From Chryseobacterium echinoideorum (GTDB taxonomy: Bacteria > Bacteroidota > Bacteroidia > Flavobacteriales > Weeksellaceae): a stretch of 64,000 bases of DNA. The notes below the pieces were generated by a model. That model was not told the origin of the DNA, did not search any database, and saw nothing but the letters and a program-made list of their open reading frames with translations. A program made the position numbers and the translations under genes. The DNA lies in contig NZ_VKNW01000014.1 of the NCBI RefSeq assembly GCF_007474535.1, positions 1 through 64,000 on the forward strand, in the 5' to 3' direction. Within the stretch, counting starts at the first letter, position 1. Every line of letters starts with the position of its first letter. This document shows positions 31,754 to 41,314 of the stretch, piece by piece.

Positions 31754-32289
31754 TGAAATATTTATTTGTTATTTTTCTTGTAATGTTTAATTTCTTTTCT
31801 GCTCAGAAAATTGAATGGAAAGAAAACAAAAAACTGGTTTGGGAAAACTTCAGAAGTAAAACAAATAATCTTGGAAGTGCCGATGTGGTAGCTTATACAC
31901 ATTGTGGATGGGAATATTCAGTAATTACATCAAGTGATCCTAAAGTTCCTGTAAAAATTGAGATCCAAACTATTTTTAATGAAGATAAGTCCTGGAAAGA
32001 TGACAAAAGAATCAATGACTATGTTCTTGTTCATGAGCAAAAGCATTTTGATATAGCCGAAATTCACGCAAGAAAACTGAGAAAAGAAGTGGCTGCAAAA
32101 ATTAAAAATACAAGTGATTTTAATAAATATTTCAGAGCTATCTACGCAAAAATATCTTCCGAATATAGAAATTATCAGGCTGAGTATGATAAAAATACCA
32201 AACACGGCATGAATAAAGAAAAACAAACTGAATATAACATCAAGATTGCCGAAGATCTGGAACAATTAAAACCTTACCAAAAACTGTGA
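31753..32289 (+). CDS. DUF922-type secreted metallopeptidase-like protein
   Basis: A 178-residue exported protein, signal MKYLFVIFLVMFNFFSAQ, with the DUF922 layout: a Trp-rich N-terminal strand region (IEWKENKKLVWENF), HCGWEYSV, and then the HExxH zinc motif in YVLVHEQKHFDIAEIHARK (94-98) with a nearby Glu/His as possible third ligand. DUF922 members are annotated as putative secreted zinc proteases; activity has rarely been tested. It is translationally coupled both to the preceding lipoprotein and to the AddB-like nuclease (four-base overlap GTGA), an odd mixture of periplasmic and cytoplasmic functions in one operon. Confidence 0.75.
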   Translation: MKYLFVIFLVMFNFFSAQKIEWKENKKLVWENFRSKTNNLGSADVVAYTHCGWEYSVITSSDPKVPVKIEIQTIFNEDKSWKDDKRINDYVLVHEQKHFDIAEIHARKLRKEVAAKIKNTSDFNKYFRAIYAKISSEYRNYQAEYDKNTKHGMNKEKQTEYNIKIAEDLEQLKPYQKL

Positions 32290-34982
32290 AATTCTTAAAC
32301 AAAATAATTGACGAATTATTAGCTCAAAACAATGATCTGTCACAGTTTAACATTATTTTACCAGGTAAAAGACCTATAGTTTTCATACGTCAGATTCTAG
32401 AAGATCGCCAATATTCAGGCTTTCTTCCTGATTTTTTTACGATTGAAGAATTAATTATCAAAATTGTAGACCAGCAAACCATAGACGGAATTTCGCTGTG
32501 GCTTTTTGCATTTGAAGTATATAAAAGTTTACATCTTATTCCTAATGATGATTTCTCTGAATTCTTAAAATGGTTTCCCACATTACAAAAGGACTGGGAT
32601 GATATTTTGAAGTTTTCTGAAAATGATGAAGCTGTTTTGCAGTATATGTTTGATGAAGAGCGCATTAAAGAATGGGCGCAAGATCTGGGAGATGATGAAG
32701 TTCCGCGTAAAAAATTCCTCAATTTCTGGAGGAATATGAATATATTTTTACCTGAGCTAAAAAAGAAACTACAGGAAAAAAACTGGGCAACTCCGGGAAT
32801 GATTCATGAACTGGCAAAACTTAAAATTCAGGATTTTGCCAAAAACAGCAATGACACATTTGTTTTCTGCGGCTTTAATGCATTTACGCCTGTAGAAGAA
32901 AAACTGATAAGAAACCTTTTACAGTGGGATAAGGCACAATGTTTTTTTCAGGCTGACCGGTATTATTTTGATGATGAAAGGCAGGAAGCCGGGAAATTTC
33001 TCAGAAACCATAAAATGTGGAAGGAATTCAATGATAGCCGTGCATTTCATTGGATAGAAGATGACTTTAATCAGTCAAAAAATATCAATGTATACGAAGT
33101 TTCGGGAAATGTTACTCAGACCAAAATTTTACCTGAGATTTTTAAAGATATTAACAATAAGACATTTACCAATACAGCTGTTGTATTGCTGGATGAAAAC
33201 CTTCTCCCTGCAACTCTGGATGTTATGCATGAAGTGGAAAATCTCAATATTACAATGGGGTTTCCGCTTAAAAATCTTTCATTCTCGAATGCAGTAAAAC
33301 AATTATTTTACTTGCAAAAACAGCTAGAAAAAAATAAAACTTCATATTATTACAGAGATTTATTTCCAATATTGGAAGAACTTCCGAAGTCGGATGAAGA
33401 TGACCAGATTATTATTCATTTTAAATCTAAAATAGAAGAAAGGAATATTGTTTATATTTCTCAAAAACTCCTGAAAGAACTACTAGGAAATCTTTCGTAC
33501 TTCGACCTTCTGCAGAAAGCTGAGTCAGAATATCAATTTTTAGATAATCTTATTAATTTCTGCCAACAGATCAAATGGCTTCAGCTGGATGATATACAGT
33601 ACGAAAATGTGTCTCATTTTGAAAATGCTTTCCGGCTGATCAAAAACCAGATTACTCCGTATGGTTTTGAAATAAAAATGGAAACCCTTGAGATTCTTAT
33701 CAATCAGCATATCAATTCAGAAAGTATTGATTTTATTGGGGAACCTCTTAAAGGACTTCAGGTGATGGGGCTTTTGGAAACCAGACTTCTTAATTTTGAA
33801 AATGTAATCCTTCTTTCTGTGAATGAAGGCAAATTACCGCTTGGAAACTCACAAAATACCTACATCCCTTTTGATATAAGAAGACATTTTGATCTGCATA
33901 CTTTTCTGGAAAACGACAGCATTTATGCGTATCATTTTTACCGTCTTCTCCAAGATGCAAAAAATATACACTTGCTTTTTAATGCGTTAAGTTCGGGAGT
34001 TAACACTGGGGAAAAAAGCCGATTTATCACACAGATTGAGATGGAAAGTCATCATCAGATCAATCATATTATAGTTGAAAATTCTTCTGATCCTATTATC
34101 AATAAACCAATTGAAATTTTGAAGACTCCAATTGTGCTTCAGCAGCTTTCAAAATGGAAAGAGAAAGTTTCAGCGTCTCATCTTACCAGTTATTTGTACA
34201 ATCCTATAGATTTTTATCTTTCAAAAGTTCTGAACACATCAGAAACCGATGAAATTGAAGAAGAATTATCCATCAGAAATTATGGTAATTTAGTACACTA
34301 TACACTTCAAGAAATATATGAAAACATTAAAGGTAAAATATTAAAAAATAATGACTTACAAACATCTATTCAACGAATAGATGAATTCATCAACATTGCT
34401 ATTGAAAAGCTGAAACACCAGCCGGAGTTTTATGACAAAGGAATGAATTTCATCCATAAAGCAATTGCCAGAAAAGTGATTCTAAACATCCTCAGTTATG
34501 ACCTCGAATTGATAAAATCAGGAAATACACTAGAAATTGTAGACATCGAAAAAAGATTTGAAAATATTGATTTTTATCTGAATAACGAAAAAACTGATAA
34601 AGTTTCGTTTTTTGGCTTTATTGACAGAATTGATAAACTTAACGGGACAATAAGAATTATTGATTATAAAACAGCAAAAACAAAAAATCTCACGGTAAAG
34701 ATTGATGAGCTAAACCAGTCAGATTATTTTCAGAACAGCGAAAGAAAGCAGGCAATGCAACTTTGTCTTTATCAGTATGTTATTCAAAGCTTACCTGAAT
34801 TTTGGGGTTACCCTGTTGAGACCGGAATCTGGAGTTTTGCAGATGCCAAAAAGGGAGTAGTATCACTGGAATTTGCTCAGGGAAATCTTGATGATGCAAT
34901 GGTTTCTATTCAGAATTTAATTTTGGAAATTCTGAATCCTGATATAAGTTTTCTCGAAAATATAAAGAATTATAATTTTTGA
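32286..34982 (+). CDS. AddB-like PD-(D/E)XK nuclease family protein
   Basis: An 898-residue protein with a divergent, probably inactive UvrD-like N-terminal part (IILPGKRPIVFIRQILED at 24-41) and a C-terminal RecB-type nuclease domain: FGFIDRIDKL near 776-785 and IRIIDYKTAKTKN near 788-800, with AMQLCLYQYVIQ as the Q-x3-Y motif. This is the arrangement of the B subunit of AddAB double-strand-break resection complexes in Bacteroidota. The four Cys of the AddB iron-sulphur cluster are not visible. The start is GTG at 32286, overlapping the preceding stop. Its AddA partner is not in this window. A hairpin follows the stop. Confidence 0.85.
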   Translation: MKFLNKIIDELLAQNNDLSQFNIILPGKRPIVFIRQILEDRQYSGFLPDFFTIEELIIKIVDQQTIDGISLWLFAFEVYKSLHLIPNDDFSEFLKWFPTLQKDWDDILKFSENDEAVLQYMFDEERIKEWAQDLGDDEVPRKKFLNFWRNMNIFLPELKKKLQEKNWATPGMIHELAKLKIQDFAKNSNDTFVFCGFNAFTPVEEKLIRNLLQWDKAQCFFQADRYYFDDERQEAGKFLRNHKMWKEFNDSRAFHWIEDDFNQSKNINVYEVSGNVTQTKILPEIFKDINNKTFTNTAVVLLDENLLPATLDVMHEVENLNITMGFPLKNLSFSNAVKQLFYLQKQLEKNKTSYYYRDLFPILEELPKSDEDDQIIIHFKSKIEERNIVYISQKLLKELLGNLSYFDLLQKAESEYQFLDNLINFCQQIKWLQLDDIQYENVSHFENAFRLIKNQITPYGFEIKMETLEILINQHINSESIDFIGEPLKGLQVMGLLETRLLNFENVILLSVNEGKLPLGNSQNTYIPFDIRRHFDLHTFLENDSIYAYHFYRLLQDAKNIHLLFNALSSGVNTGEKSRFITQIEMESHHQINHIIVENSSDPIINKPIEILKTPIVLQQLSKWKEKVSASHLTSYLYNPIDFYLSKVLNTSETDEIEEELSIRNYGNLVHYTLQEIYENIKGKILKNNDLQTSIQRIDEFINIAIEKLKHQPEFYDKGMNFIHKAIARKVILNILSYDLELIKSGNTLEIVDIEKRFENIDFYLNNEKTDKVSFFGFIDRIDKLNGTIRIIDYKTAKTKNLTVKIDELNQSDYFQNSERKQAMQLCLYQYVIQSLPEFWGYPVETGIWSFADAKKGVVSLEFAQGNLDDAMVSIQNLILEILNPDISFLENIKNYNF

Positions 34983-34986
34983 GAAA

Positions 34987-35019
34987 ACACCTTCAAAGTT
35001 TTGAAAACCTTGAAGGTGT
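34987..35019. terminator. Convergent hairpin between AddB-like gene and acyl-CoA dehydrogenase
   Basis: ACACCTTCAA (34987-34996) pairs with TTGAAGGTGT (35010-35019), with a second inner helix GTTTT/AAAAC. It lies 4 nt after the stop of the nuclease gene and 10 nt before the end of the convergent gene. The U-tract is poor. Confidence 0.65.
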
Positions 35020-35028
35020 GTGCTTAAT

Positions 35029-36207
35029 TTAGAACGCATTAAATCCTGTAATATCAAGACCTGTTATTAGTAAATGAACATCGTGCGTTCCTTCGTAGGT
35101 AATGACAGACTCAAGATTGGCAGCGTGACGCATCATCGGGAATTCTCCCATGATTCCCATTCCGCCCAAAATCTGACGAGATTCTCTGGCAATATCAATT
35201 GCCATTTTTACATTATTTCTTTTTGCCATAGAAATCTGAGCGGGTGAAGCTTTATGATCATTTTTCAAATTCCCTAATTGCAGACAAAGTAACTGTGCTT
35301 TAGTAATTTCCGTTAAAAACTCAGCCAGTTTTTTCTGTTGCAACTGAAAAGAGCCAATAGGCTTTCCGAATTGTTTTCTTTCTTTAGAATATTGTACAGC
35401 AGTACAATAACAGTCGATTGCTGCACCTATAACTCCCCAGGAAATCCCGTAACGGGCAGAATTTAAACAAGATAAAGGTCCTTTCAGTCCTGTAACACCG
35501 GGAAGAAGATTTTCCTTAGGAACTTTCACATTATTAAATACGAGTTCACCTGTTTTAGAAGCTCTCAGACTCCATTTATTATGAGTTTCAGGCGTTGTAA
35601 AGCCCTCCATTCCTCTTTCAACAATTAAACCCTGTACTTTTCCTTCTTCATTTTTAGCCCAAATTACGGCAATATCACAAAGTGGTGCATTGGTAATCCA
35701 CATTTTTGCCCCATTTAAAAGATAGTGATCTCCCATATCTTTAAAATAAGTTTCCATGGAGCCAGGATCTGAACCGTGATTAGGTTCAGTCAAACCAAAT
35801 GATCCGATCATTTCTCCCGAAGCTAACTGAGGGAGATACTTTCTTTTTTGATCTTCAGAACCAAACTCGTTTATCGGAAACATCACCAGCGAACTCTGCA
35901 CTGAGGCAGCAGAGCGTACCGCAGAATCACCTCTTTCCAATTCCTGCATTATTAAACCATAAGAAATCTGATCAAGACCTGAACCTCCGTATTCTTCAGG
36001 AATGTAAGGTCCCAAAGCACCGATTTTCCCTAATTCTTTCATCAGATTGGGTAAATCTGTATGATTTTGAGCAGCTTCATCAATATTAGGCATTACAAAA
36101 CTTTCAACCCAGTCTCTTACAGATTGGCGTATAAGTTTGTGTTCTTCGGTAAGTAGAGCATCAATTCCAAAATAATCCGGGATGCTTGTAAGCGGATAAT
36201 ATGACAT
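35029..36207 (-). CDS. Acyl-CoA dehydrogenase, glutaryl-CoA dehydrogenase-like
   Basis: A 392-residue flavoprotein of the acyl-CoA dehydrogenase superfamily. The nearest known relative by pattern is glutaryl-CoA dehydrogenase: SSLVMFPI.EFGS..Q..KYLP, GSFGLTEPNHGSDPGSMET, MWITNAPLCDIAVIWAK, SARYGISWGVIGAA, and the catalytic Glu in ITYEGTHDVHLLITG. The enzyme would oxidise and decarboxylate glutaryl-CoA in lysine or tryptophan breakdown, with electrons passed to ETF. Single gene, convergent with the nuclease; no other lysine-catabolic genes nearby. Confident on superfamily, moderately so on substrate. Confidence 0.85.
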   Translation of the reverse strand: MSYYPLTSIPDYFGIDALLTEEHKLIRQSVRDWVESFVMPNIDEAAQNHTDLPNLMKELGKIGALGPYIPEEYGGSGLDQISYGLIMQELERGDSAVRSAASVQSSLVMFPINEFGSEDQKRKYLPQLASGEMIGSFGLTEPNHGSDPGSMETYFKDMGDHYLLNGAKMWITNAPLCDIAVIWAKNEEGKVQGLIVERGMEGFTTPETHNKWSLRASKTGELVFNNVKVPKENLLPGVTGLKGPLSCLNSARYGISWGVIGAAIDCYCTAVQYSKERKQFGKPIGSFQLQQKKLAEFLTEITKAQLLCLQLGNLKNDHKASPAQISMAKRNNVKMAIDIARESRQILGGMGIMGEFPMMRHAANLESVITYEGTHDVHLLITGLDITGFNAF

Positions 36208-36268
36208 GAGATTTAATTTTCCTAAAAATAAGATTTTTTTGTAAGGTTGGGGAAAAAAATTTTCTTTG

Positions 36269-37009
36269 TTATTTTTTCAAAAATCTATACAAATACGGAG
36301 CTTTATTGGCAGATCCGTCATACAATTTTTCCATTCTTTCTAAAGAATTGGTGCTTAGTATCTTGCGCTGAAAATTATTTCTTCTTAGGCTTTCACCTAA
36401 AATAGTTTCGTATAAGCACTGAAGATCCTTCATGGTAAATTTTTCCGGCAAAAGATTACTGGCTGCGATTTGCGTATCAATATTCTTGCGGAGATGATTC
36501 AAACCTTCTCCTATAATTCTGTCATGGTCAAATGCCATTTCAGGAAGCTTGCTTACTTCAAACCAAGCACAGGATTCATTGAACGCATCCGGAAAAGTAT
36601 TGGCAAGTGAAAAATCTATCAGACTACAATAACCAACAGTAATAAACCTCTGCAAGATCCAGTGATCCATCGGTACATCCAGTCCTTTATTATTAATTAA
36701 GGTTTTATGTACATTGTTTTCAGTACGGTTTACTCTTCCAAAAGTATGGAACTGCTCCAGAAAAAGACCTTTAAGATGAGTTCTTTCATATAATACACGT
36801 TCCGCTGCTGCCCGGAGATCCTCATCAAGAAATACAAAACCACCAGGAAGAGAATAGAGATTCAGATCGTGATATTTTAGCAACAAAACCTTCAGTATAT
36901 TATCATGGAAACCAAAAATAGTACAGTCTACAGAGACATTAGGAATTAAATTCTTACTGTCAATAAGTTCTTTAAGGCTCTCAATATTTTTATTATGGTC
37001 AGTTTTCAT
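36269..37009 (-). CDS. Nudix-fold (NrtR-like) regulator with a degenerate Nudix box
   Basis: A 246-residue protein: Nudix-fold N-terminal domain (about 25-160) and a C-terminal winged helix (KFTMKDLQCLYETILGESL, then NNFQRKIL), the NrtR/AraR-type layout. The Nudix box at 57-79 keeps the first Gly-x5-Glu (G57, E63) and Arg 71, but its catalytic core reads RVLYERTHL where REUxEExGU is expected: E72 is Val, E76 is Arg and the Gly is His. Hydrolase activity is therefore unlikely, and a sugar- or nucleotide-sensing repressor is more plausible, as in the AraR branch of Bacteroides. It is cotranscribed with the MFS transporter and divergent from SusC, so it probably controls this locus. Confidence 0.82.
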   Translation of the reverse strand: MKTDHNKNIESLKELIDSKNLIPNVSVDCTIFGFHDNILKVLLLKYHDLNLYSLPGGFVFLDEDLRAAAERVLYERTHLKGLFLEQFHTFGRVNRTENNVHKTLINNKGLDVPMDHWILQRFITVGYCSLIDFSLANTFPDAFNESCAWFEVSKLPEMAFDHDRIIGEGLNHLRKNIDTQIAASNLLPEKFTMKDLQCLYETILGESLRRNNFQRKILSTNSLERMEKLYDGSANKAPYLYRFLKK

Positions 37010-37031
37010 TTCGTAAAAATAAAATTATTTT

Positions 37032-38216
37032 TTAAATTTTTCTTGCGAGAAGTCTAAAATAGAAAAAAGAAAGTACCAAAATAACTGTAACTGCTGACAA
37101 TACATATATTGAGTAATAGTTAAGCAGCTGATTTTCAAATAATATTGAAATTGTCATTGAACTAACTGAACTTCCCAAAGAAGAGAATATTACAATCAGT
37201 GAAGTGAAAGTATTAATTTTATCTTTATCAATTTTTGCAATCATTTTTGCATTGATTACAGGGTAAAGTGGAGAAAGAAAAAGCCCTATTAAAGGGAAAA
37301 TATATACTAAAACCGATGAATTATCGGGAAAAAAGAAAAGCAATACCGAGATACTAACTAAAACAACAATAATAAGTAAAACACAGCCAATAAAATAGCG
37401 GTGTAAAGGAAAACGCTGAATTATTTTTGAAGTTAAAGCTCGTCCTATATAGGAAAATACAGCTAAAAAAGAGGTTGCCTGAAGTGCAAAAAAGGAATTG
37501 ACTTTGAAATGATCTTTGTAAAATGCTGGAAGCCACGAATTGAAACTCTGCTCGGTAAAAACAATAAAAAAGATTACGGCTAAAAAAAATATAATGGGAA
37601 GTTTTCCAAAACCTGAGAGATCGGGAAGGAGAGTGGCTTTTATTTTTGAAGGTTCACTAATTTTGATCACCGAAAATAAGTAAACCGTAACAAATGATAT
37701 AAGTGAGATAAACATAAAACCGAATTTCCAAAACTCCCCGAATTTACTCGAAATAAGCAGCCCGAAACCCATATTTACAACAAAAATACCTACCATATAA
37801 GCAGCTTCCACACTATTCATGGTTTTTGCCAGCGATTTTTCTTCGATCATATTGTTGCGAATGATTCCGTAAACACAGATTTTTCCGAGCGCAAAACATG
37901 TTCCGATAATGGCAAACCATAATTTATAAAACCAAAAAACTTCAACAAAAGGTAAAATAAGAGAGCAGACTCCAACTAAAAGAAGTGAAAATATCAAAGA
38001 TTTTTTTGTTCCGAAACGGCTGATAAATCCTACAGCAAAAAGTGAAATAATCGCAATAGGAATATCTTTGAAAGATTCTAAAAAGCCCAGCTTATTATAG
38101 TTGATTTTTTCGTCTGAAAGCTGCAGAATTATAATGCCCATGCAGTTGAGCACCATTGAGAAAATAAGGAAAGTAAGCTTTAGCGGAAGTGAAATATTTG
38201 GATGCTTAGTAATCAT
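37032..38216 (-). CDS. MFS transporter, probably for the locus sugar
   Basis: A 394-residue major facilitator with 12 predicted membrane helices; the loop 2-3 motif is GFISRFGTKKSLIFS (about 63-77), a variant of G-x3-D-R-x-G-R-R. The two halves are separated by the basic loop KISEPSKIKATLLP. It is probably an inner-membrane importer of glucose or a short beta-glucan product released by the GH3 enzyme, by its position in the locus. It precedes the Nudix-fold regulator by 22 nt on the same strand and diverges from the SusC gene. Confidence 0.8.
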   Translation of the reverse strand: MITKHPNISLPLKLTFLIFSMVLNCMGIIILQLSDEKINYNKLGFLESFKDIPIAIISLFAVGFISRFGTKKSLIFSLLLVGVCSLILPFVEVFWFYKLWFAIIGTCFALGKICVYGIIRNNMIEEKSLAKTMNSVEAAYMVGIFVVNMGFGLLISSKFGEFWKFGFMFISLISFVTVYLFSVIKISEPSKIKATLLPDLSGFGKLPIIFFLAVIFFIVFTEQSFNSWLPAFYKDHFKVNSFFALQATSFLAVFSYIGRALTSKIIQRFPLHRYFIGCVLLIIVVLVSISVLLFFFPDNSSVLVYIFPLIGLFLSPLYPVINAKMIAKIDKDKINTFTSLIVIFSSLGSSVSSMTISILFENQLLNYYSIYVLSAVTVILVLSFFYFRLLARKI

Positions 38217-38361
38217 TTTAGAGAAATATTTTAACTTTTTAATGACAGTTTTTAAGATTTTTTTGCCTTTCAGACCTGCCTTCAGTTCCCAAAAATACTG
38301 GAAAAATTAAAATAATTATTAAATAAATGTTAATAATTAAAAAAAATATATATTTTTATTG

Positions 38362-38374
38362 TCTCAATTTGAGA
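38362..38374. promoter_or_regulatory. Candidate operator palindrome of the beta-glucan locus
   Basis: TCTCAATTTGAGA is a perfect palindrome (6+1+6) 20 nt before the SusC ATG within the 177-nt divergent region. It could be the site of the Nudix-fold regulator. There is only one copy, and the TATATATTTTTATTG just before may be part of the promoter. Confidence 0.4.
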
Positions 38375-38393
38375 ATTAAAAAACTAACTGTAT

Positions 38394-41303
38394 ATGAATG
38401 TAAAAATATCAAGAAGTTTGGGAGCAATTGCAGTGCTTTATTTTACTGCAAATTTCAATGCCCAAAACACAACTACAGACACAATTCAAAAGGAACAAAA
38501 AATTGAAGAAGTAGTAATGATTGGTTATGGTACTCAGAAAAAGAGTAATGTGACGGGAGCAATATCGAGTTTAAAAGCTTCAGATATTGAAGATATTCCA
38601 ACCGGAAGACCAGAACAGGTTTTGCAGGGTCGCGCTGCAGGGGTATCAGTAATATCAAATTCAGGACAGCCAGGTTCGGCTGCAACCGTAAGAGTACGTG
38701 GTATTACGAGTTTTGGGGCTGGAAGTAATGATCCACTTTGGGTTGTAGATGGTATCGTGGTGGATAATATTGCCTGGCTTAATCAGGCGGATATTGAAGG
38801 GATAGAAATTCTAAAAGATGGTGCTTCTGCTGCAATCTATGGGGTTTCTGCTGCGAGAGGAGTAATTCTTATTACTACTAAAAAAGGAGCAAAAGGAAGA
38901 TTGAACTTTTCTTACAATGGGTTTTTCGGTGTTGGAAATGCTGCGAAAAAGCTTGATCTGCTTGATGCTTCTCAGTACGCAACAATAATGAACGAGGCAA
39001 ACGTAAATGACGGACGAAATCCTTTATTTTCAGATCCTTCATCATATGGCAGAGGAACAGATTGGCAAGATGTTATCTTTAACAGTGCTCAACGCTCATC
39101 TCACGACTTTAGCATCAGTGGAGGAAGTGATAAATCTACTTTTTACACCTCTTTCGGATTATATGAGCAGCAAGGTATTGTAATGCGCAATATTTCGAAT
39201 TACAAAAGATTGAATGCGAGGATTAATTCAACACATAAAGTTCTTGATTGGCTTACAATTGGGCAAACTTTGGCTTATACGCATGTAAAGGCTCAAGGAA
39301 TTAATGAAAACGGCGAATTTGGCGGACCTCTTAGTTCAGCAATTAATTTAGATCCTATTACTCCTGTAATAGTTACAAATGGTATTGCTAACCAAGCTTT
39401 TCCAAGTGATTATAATAATCCTTTCATAATAAGAGATGCAATGGGAAATCCCTATGGAATTTCACATTATGTAAATAAAGAAATGTCTAATCCATTAGCA
39501 TTTCAGCAGACACAACTTGGGCGAACGAGATATTCAGATGATTTTATAGCTAATGTTTTTGCAGAGGCTAAGTTTTTAAATCATTTTACTTTCAAATCAA
39601 GTTTAAACGGTAAATTATCATACTGGGGGAATCAGGGTTTTAGTCCTAAATTCTATTTAAGCCCATCTTATAAAAATGATACTTTCAACAGTCTTTTCAG
39701 AGAAACTCAAAAGCGATTTGATTGGAATACTGAGAATACAGTTAATTATCAGAACAAATTCGGAGATCATAATTTAAATGTGCTATTAGGACAAGGTTAT
39801 TACGAATTTAATATAGCATCTGGACAAAATACAACCTATACCAATTTGCCTGTTAACAGTTGGGAAGACGCTTCATTCAATTTTGATATTTCTCCGGAAA
39901 ACAGAACTGGTAATGCATGGGATGGTAAAGAAACTCATAAAACATCTTATTTTGTGAGATTAGTTTACGACTACAAAAACAGATACTTGTTTACAGGAAC
40001 AATGCGTAGAGACGGCTCTTCAAAATTCGGTAGAAATAACCATTGGGGAAATTTCCCGGCAATGTCGTTAGGATGGAATTTATCTAATGAAAATTTCTGG
40101 AGAGAAAACAATATTGTTAATAGCGTAAAACTAAGAGGAGGATATGGAGTTTTAGGTAATGATGGCATTGATGATTTTCAGTTTGCAAGTTTTTTAATTC
40201 CGGGAAGTAACTATTCATTTGGTAACAATAACATTAATATAGGATACGCTCCTAGTACACTAGAAAATCCAGATCTAAAGTGGGAGAGAACTTCTCAGTT
40301 AAACCTTGCAGTTGATCTAAAATTATTTAAGAATTTTGACCTTACAGTAGATGTTTACAGAAAAAAATCAACAGATATTTTAAGAAGAGTTAATATTCCA
40401 GGCTATGTTGGAGTAACAAATAACCCGTGGAGAAATATTGGTGATATGAATAATGATGGTCTGGAAGTAAGTCTTGGATATAAAAAGAATTGGGACGACT
40501 TCGGAATGAGTGCTAACGGAAACTTCGGATATCTTAAAAATGAGATAACAAGATTAGAAGATGGTAAAAAGTTCGAAAATTTTGCATCTTTTCAATCTAT
40601 GGGAGCTGTTTCTAGACTACAAGTAGGTTCTCCTTATGGTTCATTTTACGGATATCAAAATGCAGGAATTTTCCAGACACAAGCAGAAATTGATGCTTAT
40701 AAAAATGCAAATGGAGGTTTAATTCAGCCTAATGCAAAACCTGGAGATTTTAAACGTACTGATGTAAATGGCGATGGTAAAATTACAGAAGATGATTATG
40801 TAAATCTAGGTAATTCAGTTCCAAAATACACTTTTGGATTTACATTAAACATGAATTACAAAAATTTCGATTTTATGATTTTTGCTCAAGGGCAGGCTGG
40901 AAACAAAATTTTCCAAGGATTGAGAAGATTAGATATTCAGGATGCTAATTATCAGACTGCAATTTTAGATCGTTGGACTGGTGCAGGAACTTCTAATACC
41001 ATTGCCAGAGTTACAAGAGATGATCCTAATCAAAACTATACAAGAATGTCTGATTATTATCTTCAAAAAGGTGATTATCTGCGTTTAAAATTAGTACAGA
41101 TTGGATATACACTCCCTAAAAATATTTCTGAAACAATTGGTGCTTCAAAAGTGAGATTCTATGTGACAGGTGAAAATATTGTTACATTCACAAAATACAC
41201 AGGATACGATCCTGAAATTGCCGGGGGAGATACTTTTGGTATTGATAGAGCTTATTATCCACAAGCCAGAACTTTTTTGTTTGGCGCTAATGTTCAATTT
41301 TAA
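38394..41303 (+). CDS. SusC/RagA TonB-dependent outer-membrane transporter
   Basis: A 969-residue TonB-dependent transporter of the SusC type, importing oligosaccharides across the outer membrane. Signal peptide MNVKISRSLGAIAVLYFTAN, then the plug domain almost at once: KIEEVVMIGYGTQKKSNVTG, RPEQVLQGRAAGVSV, VRVRGITSFGAGSNDPLWVV and EILKDGASAAIYGVSAARGV, with the 22-strand barrel ending AYYPQARTFLFGANVQF. The carboxypeptidase-like N-terminal repeat found in many SusC proteins is missing and no STN domain is present, so it is a short form without anti-sigma signalling. It is paired with the SusD gene 11 nt downstream. There is low sequence conservation outside the plug. Confidence 0.95.
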   Translation: MNVKISRSLGAIAVLYFTANFNAQNTTTDTIQKEQKIEEVVMIGYGTQKKSNVTGAISSLKASDIEDIPTGRPEQVLQGRAAGVSVISNSGQPGSAATVRVRGITSFGAGSNDPLWVVDGIVVDNIAWLNQADIEGIEILKDGASAAIYGVSAARGVILITTKKGAKGRLNFSYNGFFGVGNAAKKLDLLDASQYATIMNEANVNDGRNPLFSDPSSYGRGTDWQDVIFNSAQRSSHDFSISGGSDKSTFYTSFGLYEQQGIVMRNISNYKRLNARINSTHKVLDWLTIGQTLAYTHVKAQGINENGEFGGPLSSAINLDPITPVIVTNGIANQAFPSDYNNPFIIRDAMGNPYGISHYVNKEMSNPLAFQQTQLGRTRYSDDFIANVFAEAKFLNHFTFKSSLNGKLSYWGNQGFSPKFYLSPSYKNDTFNSLFRETQKRFDWNTENTVNYQNKFGDHNLNVLLGQGYYEFNIASGQNTTYTNLPVNSWEDASFNFDISPENRTGNAWDGKETHKTSYFVRLVYDYKNRYLFTGTMRRDGSSKFGRNNHWGNFPAMSLGWNLSNENFWRENNIVNSVKLRGGYGVLGNDGIDDFQFASFLIPGSNYSFGNNNINIGYAPSTLENPDLKWERTSQLNLAVDLKLFKNFDLTVDVYRKKSTDILRRVNIPGYVGVTNNPWRNIGDMNNDGLEVSLGYKKNWDDFGMSANGNFGYLKNEITRLEDGKKFENFASFQSMGAVSRLQVGSPYGSFYGYQNAGIFQTQAEIDAYKNANGGLIQPNAKPGDFKRTDVNGDGKITEDDYVNLGNSVPKYTFGFTLNMNYKNFDFMIFAQGQAGNKIFQGLRRLDIQDANYQTAILDRWTGAGTSNTIARVTRDDPNQNYTRMSDYYLQKGDYLRLKLVQIGYTLPKNISETIGASKVRFYVTGENIVTFTKYTGYDPEIAGGDTFGIDRAYYPQARTFLFGANVQF

Positions 41304-41314
41304 TTTTATAAAAA

